From Mucilaginibacter saanensis (GTDB lineage Bacteria; Bacteroidota; Bacteroidia; Sphingobacteriales; Sphingobacteriaceae), in contig NZ_JACHBZ010000001.1 in assembly GCF_014200575.1 (NCBI RefSeq), forward strand, positions 620,001 through 684,000: 64,000 nucleotides of DNA. The letters run 5' to 3'. The position numbers and the translations under genes are program-made. Numbering within the stretch: the stretch's first letter is position 1; the number at the start of each line of letters is the position of its first letter. The notes below the pieces were generated by a model. It saw only the letters and a list, made by a program, of their open reading frames with translations, made no database searches and was not told where the DNA came from. Shown here in pieces: positions 36,966 through 47,002 of this stretch.

Positions 36966-39900
36966 ATGGAAAAAAAATTACTAAAGAAATTAAAATATAG
37001 TGTTCCGCTTTTTATTGCAACACTATTGCTAAGCCTCACGGGCTATGCACAAACCCATCGTATTATCGGGAAAATAGTAAGCGCTGATGATTCGCAGCCG
37101 TTAGCTGGTGCAACAGTAAAAATTAAAGGAACAACAAACATTACCAACACAAATGCAGGCGGTATGTACGGTATAGATGCCAAAACCGGTGATGTACTTG
37201 TTTTTTCGTTTACGGGTTTCAAATCCAACGAAGTTATTGTTACGGCTGTTAATACCATAAATGTATCACTCATAAATAATACCAATGCGCTAAATGAAGT
37301 GGTTGTAATTGGTTATGGTACAGCAAGGCGCAAGGATTTAACCGGGGCTATCGCTTCCATATCATCTGCTGATATTGCAAAAACGGTATCCACTACGTTT
37401 GATCAGGCTTTGCAGGGTAAGGTAGCGGGTGTTAACGTTATTCAAAACTCAGGCCAGCCAGGTGCGGGAGTGTCTATCCAGGTACGGGGTTTGGGCTCAA
37501 TAAATGCAGGTGTTGATCCATTGTATGTTATTGATGGCGTGATTATCCCGCCGGGGCAGCCTTCATCAACGGGAGGTGTGTACATGGGTAACAGCGGCAC
37601 CCGCGATAACCCCCTATCAACCATTAACCCCAATGATATTGCATCAATTGATGTGTTAAAAGATGCATCGGCTATTGCCATTTATGGCTCACAAGGGAGT
37701 AATGGTGTTGTTATCATTACCACCAAGAGAGGTAAAGCAGGCGCACCAAAAATAAGTTTCGACAATTATTATGGCGTTCAGCAGGTTCCCAAATATTTAC
37801 CGATGATGGATTTACAGCAATACGCCACATTTTTAAACGCCAGGGCCACAGTTACGGGTGCTACACCTAACCCTGATTTTGTAAATCCGCAGTATTTGGG
37901 TACGGGTACCGATTGGCAAAGAGCTATATTCAAAAATGCAGGTATGTATAATGCCAACCTATCTGTTAGTGGCGGTGACGACCGGACAACCTATTATATA
38001 GGTGGCAGTTATTTAAACCAGGATGGTACCGTTTTAAGCTCCAACTTTAAAAGAACAGCGCTAAAAATTAACCTGGATAATAAAACCACCAATTGGTTAA
38101 AGATAGGAACAAGCTTAACGTTTTCGGGTATTAAAGAAAACGTGAATGCGAGCGTTTATGATCTGATCAACGCTACGCTTAACCTCCCGCCAAATGTTGC
38201 CCCGGTTAATCCGGATGGTAGTATAGGTGCTATTCCAACTCCGGGCCAAACAGTAGCTAATACTTATAACCCTAACCCGATAGCTGCTGCTGCCATGAAT
38301 ACCAATAAGGTACAGCGTTCGCAGGCTTATGGTAATTTTTACGGGGATATTATTTTTACCAAGGATCTGAAATTGCACAATGAAGTAACCGGAAATTTTG
38401 ATTATGGTAATGTTAACCAGTTTTATCCTACATTTACCATTAACGGAATACTAAACCCGGTTAACAGTGCCGCGGTTAGCGCAACTAATAATAAAAGTTT
38501 TACCGTACGTAACTATTTTAGTTATGACCATTACGCGGCCAACTACAGTATTAACGCAACAGCCGGCCATGAGGCAAGTTCAGGTACATATACGTATTTA
38601 AGCGGCGGCCGTACCGGATTTTTTGCCAATAATCCGCAGGATCTGAGTTTGGGTAATGCCAGTACAGCGTCAAACTCAGGAGGGGCAAGCAACTACTCAA
38701 ACGAGTCGTACCTGGCAAGGGTAACCGCAGGCTATCTGTATAAATATAACCTTACCGCAACCTACCGTAAAGACGGCAACTCCAACTTTGCCGATGGGAA
38801 ACGCTGGGTTGGTACCTATGCCTTTGGCGGATCATGGAATGCCGAAAAGGAAAATTTTTTAAAAGATGTTAAAGCAATTGATCAGCTAAAGCTCAGGTTA
38901 AGCTATGGGTTAACCAACAATGCCAATTTACCAGCCTATACTTATGGTTCATCAATTGCTACCGGGACGGTGGGGCTTGGGCAGGGTGCCTATGTTTTAA
39001 ACATAGCTAACCCCAATGTACAATGGGAAACCTCTAAAAGTTTAGATGCAGGTCTTGATATAAGTTTCCTGAAAAATCGTATCCAGCTTACTGCCGATGT
39101 TTATAACCGCAAAACCAATAATTTATTACTTCAAATTCCATTGCCAGGTTACGCAGGTACCAACGGATCCGGCAGTTTAAGCGCGCCATGGGGTAATATA
39201 GGATCTATCCAGAATAAAGGATTTGAGTTTACCTTAAATACACGTAACATTCAAACCAATGCATTTTCATGGAATACAGCCTTAACCTTTTCTTTAAACC
39301 GGAATAAAATATTATCACTCAATAATGCCAGCGGTGCTTTGTATGGTAAAATCAACAACGCCAGTGTTTTAGTTACCAGAACCGCTGTGGGTAGTTCAAT
39401 TGGTGATTTTTATGGCTATGTAGCCCAGGGGGTTTTTAAAAATGCTGCTGATTTAAAATCGTCGGCTCTACCGGCGGGTTCAATTATTGATTACACCCAA
39501 GGTATTTGGGTGGGGGATACCAAGTATAAAGATTTAAATAAGGATGGCGTAATTGACGCCAATGATATGACTAATCTGGGGTCGCCATTACCCAAATTTA
39601 CCTATGGTATCAATAATTCATTCAGCTACAAAGGCTTTGATATGACCGTATTTTTTACCGGTAGTTATGGTAACAAAATATTAAACTACAATAAGGTTTT
39701 GCATGAAGATCCTAACAGTGGCACAACCGGTTATTTTTCAAGTCTTACCAATTATGCCAAGGTTGCTTTAACTGATGCTTCTGGGTCTAATACCGATGTA
39801 AATAACGTATATGTTACTAATCCGGGTACATCGGTACCGGGTTTCAGGGTATCTGGTGATCCTAATCAGAATTACCGTATTTCTTCGCGTTTTATAGAAA

Positions 39901-40169
39901 GCGGCTCTTACCTGCGCCTGAAAAACCTGGCAATAGGCTACAATTTGCCAACAAGTGTGGTTGCTAAGCTGCATGTACATTCATTAAGGGTGTACAGCAA
40001 TATTCAAAACCTGTTTACCATAACCAAATACACCGGATATGATCCGGAAGTAGGTACCAACGTTCCAAATCAGTCTGGTCAGGGTACTAATGCATTAACA
40101 TCAGGTATTGATTGGGGCAGGTACCCTACCCCGCGTATTTATACATTCGGGTTTAACGTAGGCCTTTAA
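36966..40169 (+). CDS. susC: SusC/RagA-type TonB-dependent outer-membrane transporter
   Basis: 1067 residues: signal peptide (to about 28, GYAQ), carboxypeptidase-regulatory-like domain (about 32-110, QPLAGATVKIKGT), NEVVVIGYGTARRKDLTGA linker, plug (about 130-250, with QVRGLGSINAGVDPLYVIDGV and SAIAIYGSQGSNGVVIITTKRG), and barrel ending YTFGFNVGL. It differs clearly from the first SusC in the window. It imports oligosaccharides, here probably xyloglucan-derived by context. The partner susD follows after 24 bases. Confidence 0.95.
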   Translation: MEKKLLKKLKYSVPLFIATLLLSLTGYAQTHRIIGKIVSADDSQPLAGATVKIKGTTNITNTNAGGMYGIDAKTGDVLVFSFTGFKSNEVIVTAVNTINVSLINNTNALNEVVVIGYGTARRKDLTGAIASISSADIAKTVSTTFDQALQGKVAGVNVIQNSGQPGAGVSIQVRGLGSINAGVDPLYVIDGVIIPPGQPSSTGGVYMGNSGTRDNPLSTINPNDIASIDVLKDASAIAIYGSQGSNGVVIITTKRGKAGAPKISFDNYYGVQQVPKYLPMMDLQQYATFLNARATVTGATPNPDFVNPQYLGTGTDWQRAIFKNAGMYNANLSVSGGDDRTTYYIGGSYLNQDGTVLSSNFKRTALKINLDNKTTNWLKIGTSLTFSGIKENVNASVYDLINATLNLPPNVAPVNPDGSIGAIPTPGQTVANTYNPNPIAAAAMNTNKVQRSQAYGNFYGDIIFTKDLKLHNEVTGNFDYGNVNQFYPTFTINGILNPVNSAAVSATNNKSFTVRNYFSYDHYAANYSINATAGHEASSGTYTYLSGGRTGFFANNPQDLSLGNASTASNSGGASNYSNESYLARVTAGYLYKYNLTATYRKDGNSNFADGKRWVGTYAFGGSWNAEKENFLKDVKAIDQLKLRLSYGLTNNANLPAYTYGSSIATGTVGLGQGAYVLNIANPNVQWETSKSLDAGLDISFLKNRIQLTADVYNRKTNNLLLQIPLPGYAGTNGSGSLSAPWGNIGSIQNKGFEFTLNTRNIQTNAFSWNTALTFSLNRNKILSLNNASGALYGKINNASVLVTRTAVGSSIGDFYGYVAQGVFKNAADLKSSALPAGSIIDYTQGIWVGDTKYKDLNKDGVIDANDMTNLGSPLPKFTYGINNSFSYKGFDMTVFFTGSYGNKILNYNKVLHEDPNSGTTGYFSSLTNYAKVALTDASGSNTDVNNVYVTNPGTSVPGFRVSGDPNQNYRISSRFIESGSYLRLKNLAIGYNLPTSVVAKLHVHSLRVYSNIQNLFTITKYTGYDPEVGTNVPNQSGQGTNALTSGIDWGRYPTPRIYTFGFNVGL

Positions 40170-40193
40170 TCATTATTTAAAAAAAGAAAAAAC

Positions 40194-41765
40194 ATGAAAC
40201 ACGTTAATAAAATATTGGTCTTTTCTTTACTTGCAGTGCTTGGTTTAAATGGCTGCAAAAAAGATTTTCTGAATAAAGGGGTTCCAACAGATAAGCTGGT
40301 TGCCAATACTTACTATCAAACCACTGCCGAACTCAGAGCTGCCACAGCCGGTTTATATACCAAACCCTGGTTTGATTTTAATTATCCTTTTATTGTATAT
40401 GTGGGTGATATTATGTCGGGTAATACGGTTAGTAATCCGTACAATACCAATGCGTCGCAATTTTCAAATTTTACCATAGCTAATGGCTATGGCGGTTTAA
40501 GCTATGGCTGGTCATCGTTATACAATGTGGTTGCACAATCCAATACAACCATCAATAATGTTACTAATTTTAGTCCTGCATCATTAGGTTCGGCCCGAAC
40601 CGCTGCAATTGGCGAAGCCCGGTTTATGCGCGCTATAGCTTATTTTTACCTGGTACAATTATGGGGGCCGGTTCCAATTGTGGAAAGTAGCGATAAGCTG
40701 GTAGATAAGCCTTTGTTACATCGTAATATAGAGGGGGATGTTTATAAGTTTATTATTAACGACCTACACTATGCAGCGGCAAATTTGCCTTCAACTGATG
40801 ATCCGGGACGGGTTACAAAATGGTCGGCCAAAGGCCTGTTGGCTAAGGTGTTTTTAACCAAGGCGGGTATTACAGGTGCCCGAGTTCAGGCCGATCTTGA
40901 CAGCGCCAAATATTATGCCGCTGATGTGATCAATAATAGTGGTCTGTCGCTTTATCCTGATTACTACGATGCGTTTTTAACCCTCCATAAAAACAACCCA
41001 GAAATGCTGTTTGGTTTACAATTTACCGTAGCCGCCGGCGCGGATTGGACAACTAACGATTTCAGGCAAACAGCTATTGAAGGTGATGCCAACATTGACG
41101 GTATTGGCGGCGGCGGATGGGATGGCCTGCGTATAAGCAAGGATATGTTTGATGATTACTCCCTGGCCGACAAGCGACGCAAAGCTACTTTTATGCTAAA
41201 CGGAGATATTTACCCTGAGCTGATAACCGCCCAGAACCCTAATGGTTATAGCATGACAGATGCAACCGGCGCCTATATCAAAAAATACGTTATTGGTGGC
41301 CCACTGGCCAACAGGGGCGATAATATAACACTAATGCACGGTGATTTGCCTAACTATTTGTTAAGGCTTTCTGATGTGTACCTGGTATATGTTGAAGCCG
41401 CATTGGGTACCAGCGCAAATACTAGTGATGCTACAGCCTTAAACTACTTTAATCAGATACGTACAAGAGCTGGTTTGGCATCCGCAACTTCGCTAACCTT
41501 TGATGATGTATTTAAGGAACGGCGGATTGAGCTGGCATTAGAATACCAGTTTTGGTTCGATTTGAAAAGACTGCATGATTACAATCCTACAAAAGCTGAT
41601 GCTTTTATAACCGCGCAGCATCGTAATGCATTTACTTATACAGCGGGCGTTGCTACCGAACCAACAATTACTAAGGTTACACCTGCATATTATACCTTGC
41701 CTTATCCGGCAGTTGAGGTTATTGCCGATCCGTTGCTAACCCAGGCTCCAGTACCTTATTATTAA
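40194..41765 (+). CDS. susD: SusD/RagB-type surface glycan-binding lipoprotein
   Basis: 523 residues with lipobox (GLNGCKKDFL; Cys about 21). SusD landmarks: TTAELRAATAGLY near the N-terminus, GEARFMRAIAYFYLVQLWGPVPIVE, KWSAKGLLAKVFLTKAG, LRLSDVYLVYVEAAL, the FDDVFKERRIELALEYQFWFDLKRL block and a C-terminal PYPAVEVIADPLLTQ end. It binds glycan at the SusC mouth. Operon with susC upstream and the glycan-binding lipoprotein 49 bases downstream. Confidence 0.95.
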   Translation: MKHVNKILVFSLLAVLGLNGCKKDFLNKGVPTDKLVANTYYQTTAELRAATAGLYTKPWFDFNYPFIVYVGDIMSGNTVSNPYNTNASQFSNFTIANGYGGLSYGWSSLYNVVAQSNTTINNVTNFSPASLGSARTAAIGEARFMRAIAYFYLVQLWGPVPIVESSDKLVDKPLLHRNIEGDVYKFIINDLHYAAANLPSTDDPGRVTKWSAKGLLAKVFLTKAGITGARVQADLDSAKYYAADVINNSGLSLYPDYYDAFLTLHKNNPEMLFGLQFTVAAGADWTTNDFRQTAIEGDANIDGIGGGGWDGLRISKDMFDDYSLADKRRKATFMLNGDIYPELITAQNPNGYSMTDATGAYIKKYVIGGPLANRGDNITLMHGDLPNYLLRLSDVYLVYVEAALGTSANTSDATALNYFNQIRTRAGLASATSLTFDDVFKERRIELALEYQFWFDLKRLHDYNPTKADAFITAQHRNAFTYTAGVATEPTITKVTPAYYTLPYPAVEVIADPLLTQAPVPYY

Positions 41766-41814
41766 CAAGCAGAAAAACTGAAAATAGAATATTAAACAAT
41801 TTAAAGTTTTTGAG

Positions 41815-43017
41815 ATGAAAAAGACCTCACTAAATATTATAAACGCCATAATGATGCTGGCTTTAGCAGGTATGGTGTTTATACAAGCATCCTGTAAAAA
41901 GGATACCAACACCAAAGGTTCCGGTAACCCCGTTATTACCGGGGTAAGGGCCTATAAAGCATCGCCCCGCGATAGTGTGCTTACCAAAGCTAATCCCGGA
42001 GATTATGTGGTTTTGCAGGGTAGCCATTTAACAGGCATAACAGCAGTATATTTTGATGGCGCCAAGGCTTCAATTAATACCGCCTTAGGGTCTGATGCTA
42101 ACTTCCCGGTGGTAATACCTGGCACTATACCATTTGCTACAGTTACTAATGACCAGCTTAACACTATAGTGGTAACTACGGCTACCGGTACAGTTACGTA
42201 TAAGTTTCCGATCACCGCGCCATCACCTCATATCGCCTCCATCTCAAACGAGATGCCTAATGCAGGCGATGTAATTACGCTGAACGGATCAGGGTTATTT
42301 GCTATAACCAGTGTTACTTTCCCCGGAAACATAGCAGCTACCAGCTTTACCAGTGATGCAGGCGGATCTGTTGCTACGGTTACCGTTCCAGCAGGTGTTA
42401 CCACTTCGGGGCCGGTAGTGGTAGTTACCAAATATGGTACCTCAACATCGGTTATTGATGCAGTATTGAATGATAATGCTGATGTGTTTTTAAACTTTGA
42501 TGATAAAAACGGTTTTACCCCATGGAGCGCCCTGCCGGTTGTGGTATCTTCTGTGTCAAGCCCGGCTATAAAAGCGAGCAGGGGTAAATTTTTATATTGG
42601 AATGCCCAGGGTATTACCGCCGGTACTTATTATGTTGGCGATCTGGCAACGCCGACAGATGGTAGTAAGTTAGCCTATCCATCAACCATAAGCAGTAGTG
42701 AGCCGTCAGCTAACCTGGCTCTTAAATTTGAAGTTAATATCCCCGTTGGAATGAGCTCGGGCCAAATAAACTTTAATGTTAACTATGGTCATGCTTATGC
42801 CTGGAGCCCATGGCTAATAAATGGCTCAACCCGGGTTACATTAACTACTGCAGGTTGGCAAACAATCAGCATTCCGTTAAGCTCGTTTCCTGGTATTTTA
42901 ACCTATAACGATATTAAGGGACAGCCTATACAATTGTTTTATGTTAATGATGGTAATGGCATTACCCAAAATGTAAATATGGGTTTTGATGATTTCCGGA
43001 TTGTGAAAATTAAATAA
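41815..43017 (+). CDS. surface glycan-binding lipoprotein with IPT/TIG domains
   Basis: 400 residues with lipobox (IQASCKK; Cys about 27). Two IPT/TIG immunoglobulin-like domains follow (about 38-130: NPGDYVVLQGSHLTGITAVYFDG; about 137-215: NAGDVITLNGSGLFAITSVTF), then a C-terminal beta-sandwich (about 225-400) with FLNFDDKNG, FLYWNAQG and MGFDDFRIVKI. The layout resembles the SGBP-B type proteins of xyloglucan loci. The aromatic-rich C-terminal domain is the likely glycan-binding part. Position four of an HTCS-susC-susD set supports this. It has no catalytic domain. Confidence 0.86.
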   Translation: MKKTSLNIINAIMMLALAGMVFIQASCKKDTNTKGSGNPVITGVRAYKASPRDSVLTKANPGDYVVLQGSHLTGITAVYFDGAKASINTALGSDANFPVVIPGTIPFATVTNDQLNTIVVTTATGTVTYKFPITAPSPHIASISNEMPNAGDVITLNGSGLFAITSVTFPGNIAATSFTSDAGGSVATVTVPAGVTTSGPVVVVTKYGTSTSVIDAVLNDNADVFLNFDDKNGFTPWSALPVVVSSVSSPAIKASRGKFLYWNAQGITAGTYYVGDLATPTDGSKLAYPSTISSSEPSANLALKFEVNIPVGMSSGQINFNVNYGHAYAWSPWLINGSTRVTLTTAGWQTISIPLSSFPGILTYNDIKGQPIQLFYVNDGNGITQNVNMGFDDFRIVKIK

Positions 43018-43045
43018 AAGAGAGTTTTAGTTGATTATAAGTGAA

Positions 43046-43083
43046 TGCGCGGGGCCTTTATCAAAAGGGCCCGGCATTTTTTA
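43046..43083 (+). terminator. terminator after the glycan-binding lipoprotein gene
   Basis: A GC-rich stem, TGCGCGGGGCCTTT with AAAGGGCCCGGCA, with two small bulges, followed by TTTTTT. It starts 29 bases after the stop codon and would attenuate transcription into the GH5 gene. Confidence 0.65.
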
Positions 43084-43202
43084 AGCCACATCAGTTCAGG
43101 GCTTTCTTATACGAGGCGTTTTCCTGCTATTGGATGGATCAATATGGTCTAAGGAGCGCATAAAATGCACATTTCTGATAAAAGAGCTTAAACATTACAA
43201 AA

Positions 43203-44657
43203 ATGAAAACAGTGAATTTTTTGAGTATAATATTTTCTATTGTGTTTCTTTCTTTTTTTTCGTGTAAAAAGACCACTAATCCAACCGCGGAACTAACAAT
43301 TAATCAGTCTGCAATAACATTTACGCCCGAAGGCGGGACTCAGGATTTATCCCTGGCAACTAATGCCACATGGAATATCAGTAACCCTGGTTCGTCCTGG
43401 CTGCAATTAAACACAATGTCAGGCAACAGCGGTAGTACTACCATTCATTTAGCAACACTGTCACAAAATAGCACGGGATCAACACGTTCCATTATTTTAA
43501 TCATCAGTTCTTCAAATGGCCAGGTAAGACGGGTAACAGTATCCCAGACATCTGCAATTTACCCCTCATATAATACTTCACCAAAAGCTCCCGATGCAAG
43601 CGGAATGAGCAGTAATGCAGTTCAAATCGCCGCTAAAATCAAGTTAGGGTGGAACATCGGTAACACCCTGGAAGCTGCGGGTGGGGAAACAGGCTGGGGT
43701 AATCCTGCCATTACAGAGGATTATATAAAGTTTGTGAAACAGCAGGGGTTTAATGCCATTCGCCTTCCATGCTCCTGGAATATGGGGCATTTAAATAACC
43801 TGGCGACAGCCCAAATAGACCCCAATTGGCTTAACAGGGTGAAAGAAGTGGTAGGATATTGCGTGAAAAACGATATGTATGTTTTACTTAACATACATTG
43901 GGATGGCGGTTGGTTAGATAATAACATTAACGCAATAAAACAGGATTCAGTTAATGCCAAACAAAAAGCTTTTTGGGAGCAAATAGCAACAACTATGCGC
44001 GATTTTGATGAACACCTGATGTTTGCCAGTGCCAACGAACCTCCCGTTGACAATGCGGCACAAATGGCAATACTTGCTACCTATCATGAAACCTTTATCA
44101 ATGCGGTTCGGTCTACCGGTGGTAAAAACAGTTATAGGGTGTTGGTAGTTCAGGGGCCCTCAACAAATATTGACAAAACTAACGATCTGATGACTAATCT
44201 TCCCCCTGATCAAATTGCGGCGCGGATGATGGTTGAGGTACATTACTATGATCCATTTCAATTCACTTTGTTAGACGGCGATGCAAGCTGGGGAAAAATG
44301 TTTTACTACTGGGGCACAGGGCATCATTCAACAATTGAACCAGATCGCAATGCAACTTGGGGGGAAGAAAGTGCGGTAGATGCCTCCTTCATCAAAATGA
44401 AAAAATTTACTGACAAAGGAATTCCAGTTTTGTTGGGTGAATACGGGGCCTACAGACGTGACAACACCGCACATGTTCCGTTAGATCTGCCAACACACGA
44501 AGCCTCCGTAGATTATTGGATAACTTACATTACGAAACAAGCAAAAGCCAATGGGATGCTGCCATTTTTCTGGGACACGGGCGGTGCATTGGATAGGCGA
44601 AATTATACTGTAAAAGATCAACGTACGATTACCGCCATTAAAGCAGGCGCTAATTAA
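43203..44657 (+). CDS. BACON-GH5 endo-beta-1,4-glucanase, lipoprotein
   Basis: 484 residues: lipobox (LSFFSCKKT; Cys about 21), a BACON domain (about 30-118, SAITFTPEGGTQDLSLATNATWNI pattern and RVTVSQ end), then a GH5 catalytic barrel (about 135-484). Motifs: GWNIGNTLEA, IRLPCSW, LNIHWDGGW, acid/base Glu279 in ASANEP and nucleophile Glu413 in LLGEYGA. This fits the GH5_4-like endoglucanase/endo-xyloglucanase group. Surface anchoring suits the first cut of xyloglucan for SusCD. GH5 covers several beta-glycans, so xyloglucan is inferred from the GH31, GH3 and GH42 partners. Confidence 0.88.
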   Translation: MKTVNFLSIIFSIVFLSFFSCKKTTNPTAELTINQSAITFTPEGGTQDLSLATNATWNISNPGSSWLQLNTMSGNSGSTTIHLATLSQNSTGSTRSIILIISSSNGQVRRVTVSQTSAIYPSYNTSPKAPDASGMSSNAVQIAAKIKLGWNIGNTLEAAGGETGWGNPAITEDYIKFVKQQGFNAIRLPCSWNMGHLNNLATAQIDPNWLNRVKEVVGYCVKNDMYVLLNIHWDGGWLDNNINAIKQDSVNAKQKAFWEQIATTMRDFDEHLMFASANEPPVDNAAQMAILATYHETFINAVRSTGGKNSYRVLVVQGPSTNIDKTNDLMTNLPPDQIAARMMVEVHYYDPFQFTLLDGDASWGKMFYYWGTGHHSTIEPDRNATWGEESAVDASFIKMKKFTDKGIPVLLGEYGAYRRDNTAHVPLDLPTHEASVDYWITYITKQAKANGMLPFFWDTGGALDRRNYTVKDQRTITAIKAGAN

Positions 44658-44699
44658 AACAACGCAAAACATCTCCGGGAATGATAATGGGCATACAGA

Positions 44700-44748
44700 G
44701 TTGCAGGCATCAAGGCATCAAAGATTTCTTTCCTATGATGCCTGCAAC
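44700..44748. repeat. 13-bp inverted repeat between GH5 and GH42 genes
   Basis: GTTGCAGGCATCA (44700-44712) and TGATGCCTGCAAC (44736-44748) are exact complements across a 23-base loop. It may be a terminator for the GH5 gene, but no T run follows. Confidence 0.5.
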
Positions 44749-44865
44749 ATTCCGGATAGCAAACTGATGCGGCAAATCTATAATAACTATCTTTAGCAAA
44801 AGTGCCGAATAAAATGTATTGCCAAACAACTTATAACAGCTAAAAAAAAGGCTCGACATCTACAG

Positions 44866-46953
44866 ATGAAAAAAATCTTAACGATATTCATAATAACAAT
44901 TTTAATTCCATACAGCGCTTTAAAAGCCCAGGAAACCAATCGTTTTTTCCCTGAAAAGGATCTGGTAACTACCGGTATCTATTATTACCCCGAACATTGG
45001 AATGAAAACCAGTGGGAAAGAGATATAAAAAAGATCTCAGACATGGGTTTTGAGTTTGTTCACCTGGCTGAATTTGCCTGGTTTAAAATGGAGCCTGAGG
45101 AAGGTAAGTTTGATTTTATCTGGCTCGACAAGGTGGTGGGCCTTTGCACAAAGTATCACCTTAAAGTATTATTATGTACGCCTTCTGCAACTACTCCAAC
45201 GTGGATGCGACTAAATTACCCGGAAACATTTGTTATGGACGGCCATTATATCCGTGCAGAGAATGGTACGCGTGGATTAGAATCAATGGTCAATCCGAAA
45301 TATCGGGGCTATGTGAAGAAAATAGTAGCGGAAATGGCCAAACGATACGGACAGAACAGTAATGTGATGGGGTGGCAAATAGATAATGAACCTGGCGCAG
45401 TTTCTGATTATAGTCCCTCCTCGCAGGAAGCATTCAGAACGTGGCTGAAAAATAAATACAAAACCATTGATGCATTAAATTTTGCCTGGGGAGCGGCCTT
45501 CTGGAGCCAGTGGTTCAGCCGTTTTGATGAAGTAATTATACCTAATACAAACCTGGTAGGCTGGTGGGGTAACAACCCTCATGCCTTGCTGGATTTTAAA
45601 AGATATTCAGCAGATGCCCAAGCTCAATTTCTCGATTATCAGGCAGGCATTTTGCGCGACTATATAACAAAGAATCAGTTTATAACTACCAATTATACTG
45701 CCGTTTGCACAGGTTCAGATCCTAACCGTACCACCAAACTGGATTTTGCAGCATATACAGCTTATCCAAATGGGGGGAGTGATAATATTGGTGAATTAGG
45801 TTTCCGTTTAGGCAATAGCGATGTTGTTCTTTTTGCTTCAGAATATTACAAATCTGTAGGCGGTGTATCAGGGGTAATGGAAATTCAGCCAGGCCCTGTT
45901 AACTGGGGAAGCTACAATCCGCTGCTTTTACCTTGTACTGTTAGGCTGTGGTTATACCATAGTTTCGCCGCAGGGGGAAAGATCGCCTGTTCATACCGCT
46001 TTCGTCAAATCTTATATGGTGCAGAACAATATCATGCCGGTATGATACAAACGGATGGTGTAACACCTTCACAGGGCGGTAAAGACTATATGCAGTTCAT
46101 GAAAGAAATAACAGAACTGAGGAAGAAATTTACGCCAGGTACGAAGATGCCGGCAAAACTGGCCGCACGGTCGACGGCGCTTTTGTGGAATGTGGAAAAT
46201 TACTGGAGCATTGATAGACAAAGGCAGACAGGACAATGGAATACATGGGATTACCCGGTAAAGTTCCTCAAGATTGCCAAATCATTAGGGGCACCTGTTG
46301 ATGTAATTCAGGAAAAAGCAGATTTATCAAAGTATAAAGTGGTGATCGTTCCAGCCTATGAACTGGTAGATTCTGCTTTGGTAAAAAAATGGAATGAATA
46401 TGTAAAAAAAGGCGGCCATTTGATTATTACCTGCAGAACCGCTACTAAAGATCGCAGGGGCCATTTTTGGGAGGGAGAAACAGCCTTGCCAATCGCGAAT
46501 CTTATTGGTGCTCATATAAGCCAGACTGATATGCTTTCATCGTATGGTAAAGGCGATATACTGATGAATTCAAATCATTATTCATGGCATAGCTGGGCGG
46601 ATTTGCTTGTACCCGATAATGCTTCTGAGGTGCTGGCTACTTATGATAATCAGTTTTATAAAGGAAAAGCCGCTGTTATAAACCACCGGGTAGGCAAAGG
46701 TTTCGTAACCTATATTGGTGTAGATACCGATGATTCCAAATTAGAAAAGGATCTATTAAGGCAGATATATAAAGATGCCGGTGCTACAACGGAGGAGTAT
46801 CCTCCCGGGGTATTTGTTTATTGGCGCGATGGCTTTTATACAGCATTAAACTATTCATCAGCAGACTATACGGTAAATCTGCCGGATGCCGCAAAAATTT
46901 TAATTGGGGAAAAAGTATTAAAACCTGCAGATGTGCTGGTATGGACAGAATAA
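44866..46953 (+). CDS. GH42 beta-galactosidase, secreted
   Basis: 695 residues, signal peptide to about 20 (LKAQ). GH42 features: GIYYYPEHWNENQWERDI, HLAEFAWFKMEP, TPSATTPTWM, acid/base Glu175 in QIDNEPG and nucleophile Glu326 in LFASEYY. A trimerisation-like Rossmann domain (about 450-640; ADLSKYKVVIVPAYEL) and a C-terminal beta domain follow. GH42 usually acts on small beta-galactosides; here, exported next to xyloglucan genes, it may remove galactose from xyloglucan side chains (inference). A decayed GH2 gene lies directly downstream, so GH42 may have taken over its task. Confidence 0.9.
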   Translation: MKKILTIFIITILIPYSALKAQETNRFFPEKDLVTTGIYYYPEHWNENQWERDIKKISDMGFEFVHLAEFAWFKMEPEEGKFDFIWLDKVVGLCTKYHLKVLLCTPSATTPTWMRLNYPETFVMDGHYIRAENGTRGLESMVNPKYRGYVKKIVAEMAKRYGQNSNVMGWQIDNEPGAVSDYSPSSQEAFRTWLKNKYKTIDALNFAWGAAFWSQWFSRFDEVIIPNTNLVGWWGNNPHALLDFKRYSADAQAQFLDYQAGILRDYITKNQFITTNYTAVCTGSDPNRTTKLDFAAYTAYPNGGSDNIGELGFRLGNSDVVLFASEYYKSVGGVSGVMEIQPGPVNWGSYNPLLLPCTVRLWLYHSFAAGGKIACSYRFRQILYGAEQYHAGMIQTDGVTPSQGGKDYMQFMKEITELRKKFTPGTKMPAKLAARSTALLWNVENYWSIDRQRQTGQWNTWDYPVKFLKIAKSLGAPVDVIQEKADLSKYKVVIVPAYELVDSALVKKWNEYVKKGGHLIITCRTATKDRRGHFWEGETALPIANLIGAHISQTDMLSSYGKGDILMNSNHYSWHSWADLLVPDNASEVLATYDNQFYKGKAAVINHRVGKGFVTYIGVDTDDSKLEKDLLRQIYKDAGATTEEYPPGVFVYWRDGFYTALNYSSADYTVNLPDAAKILIGEKVLKPADVLVWTE

Positions 46954-47002
46954 GCTATAAAGATTGTGTATACATATCATAAATATATGGATGGAATACC
47001 GT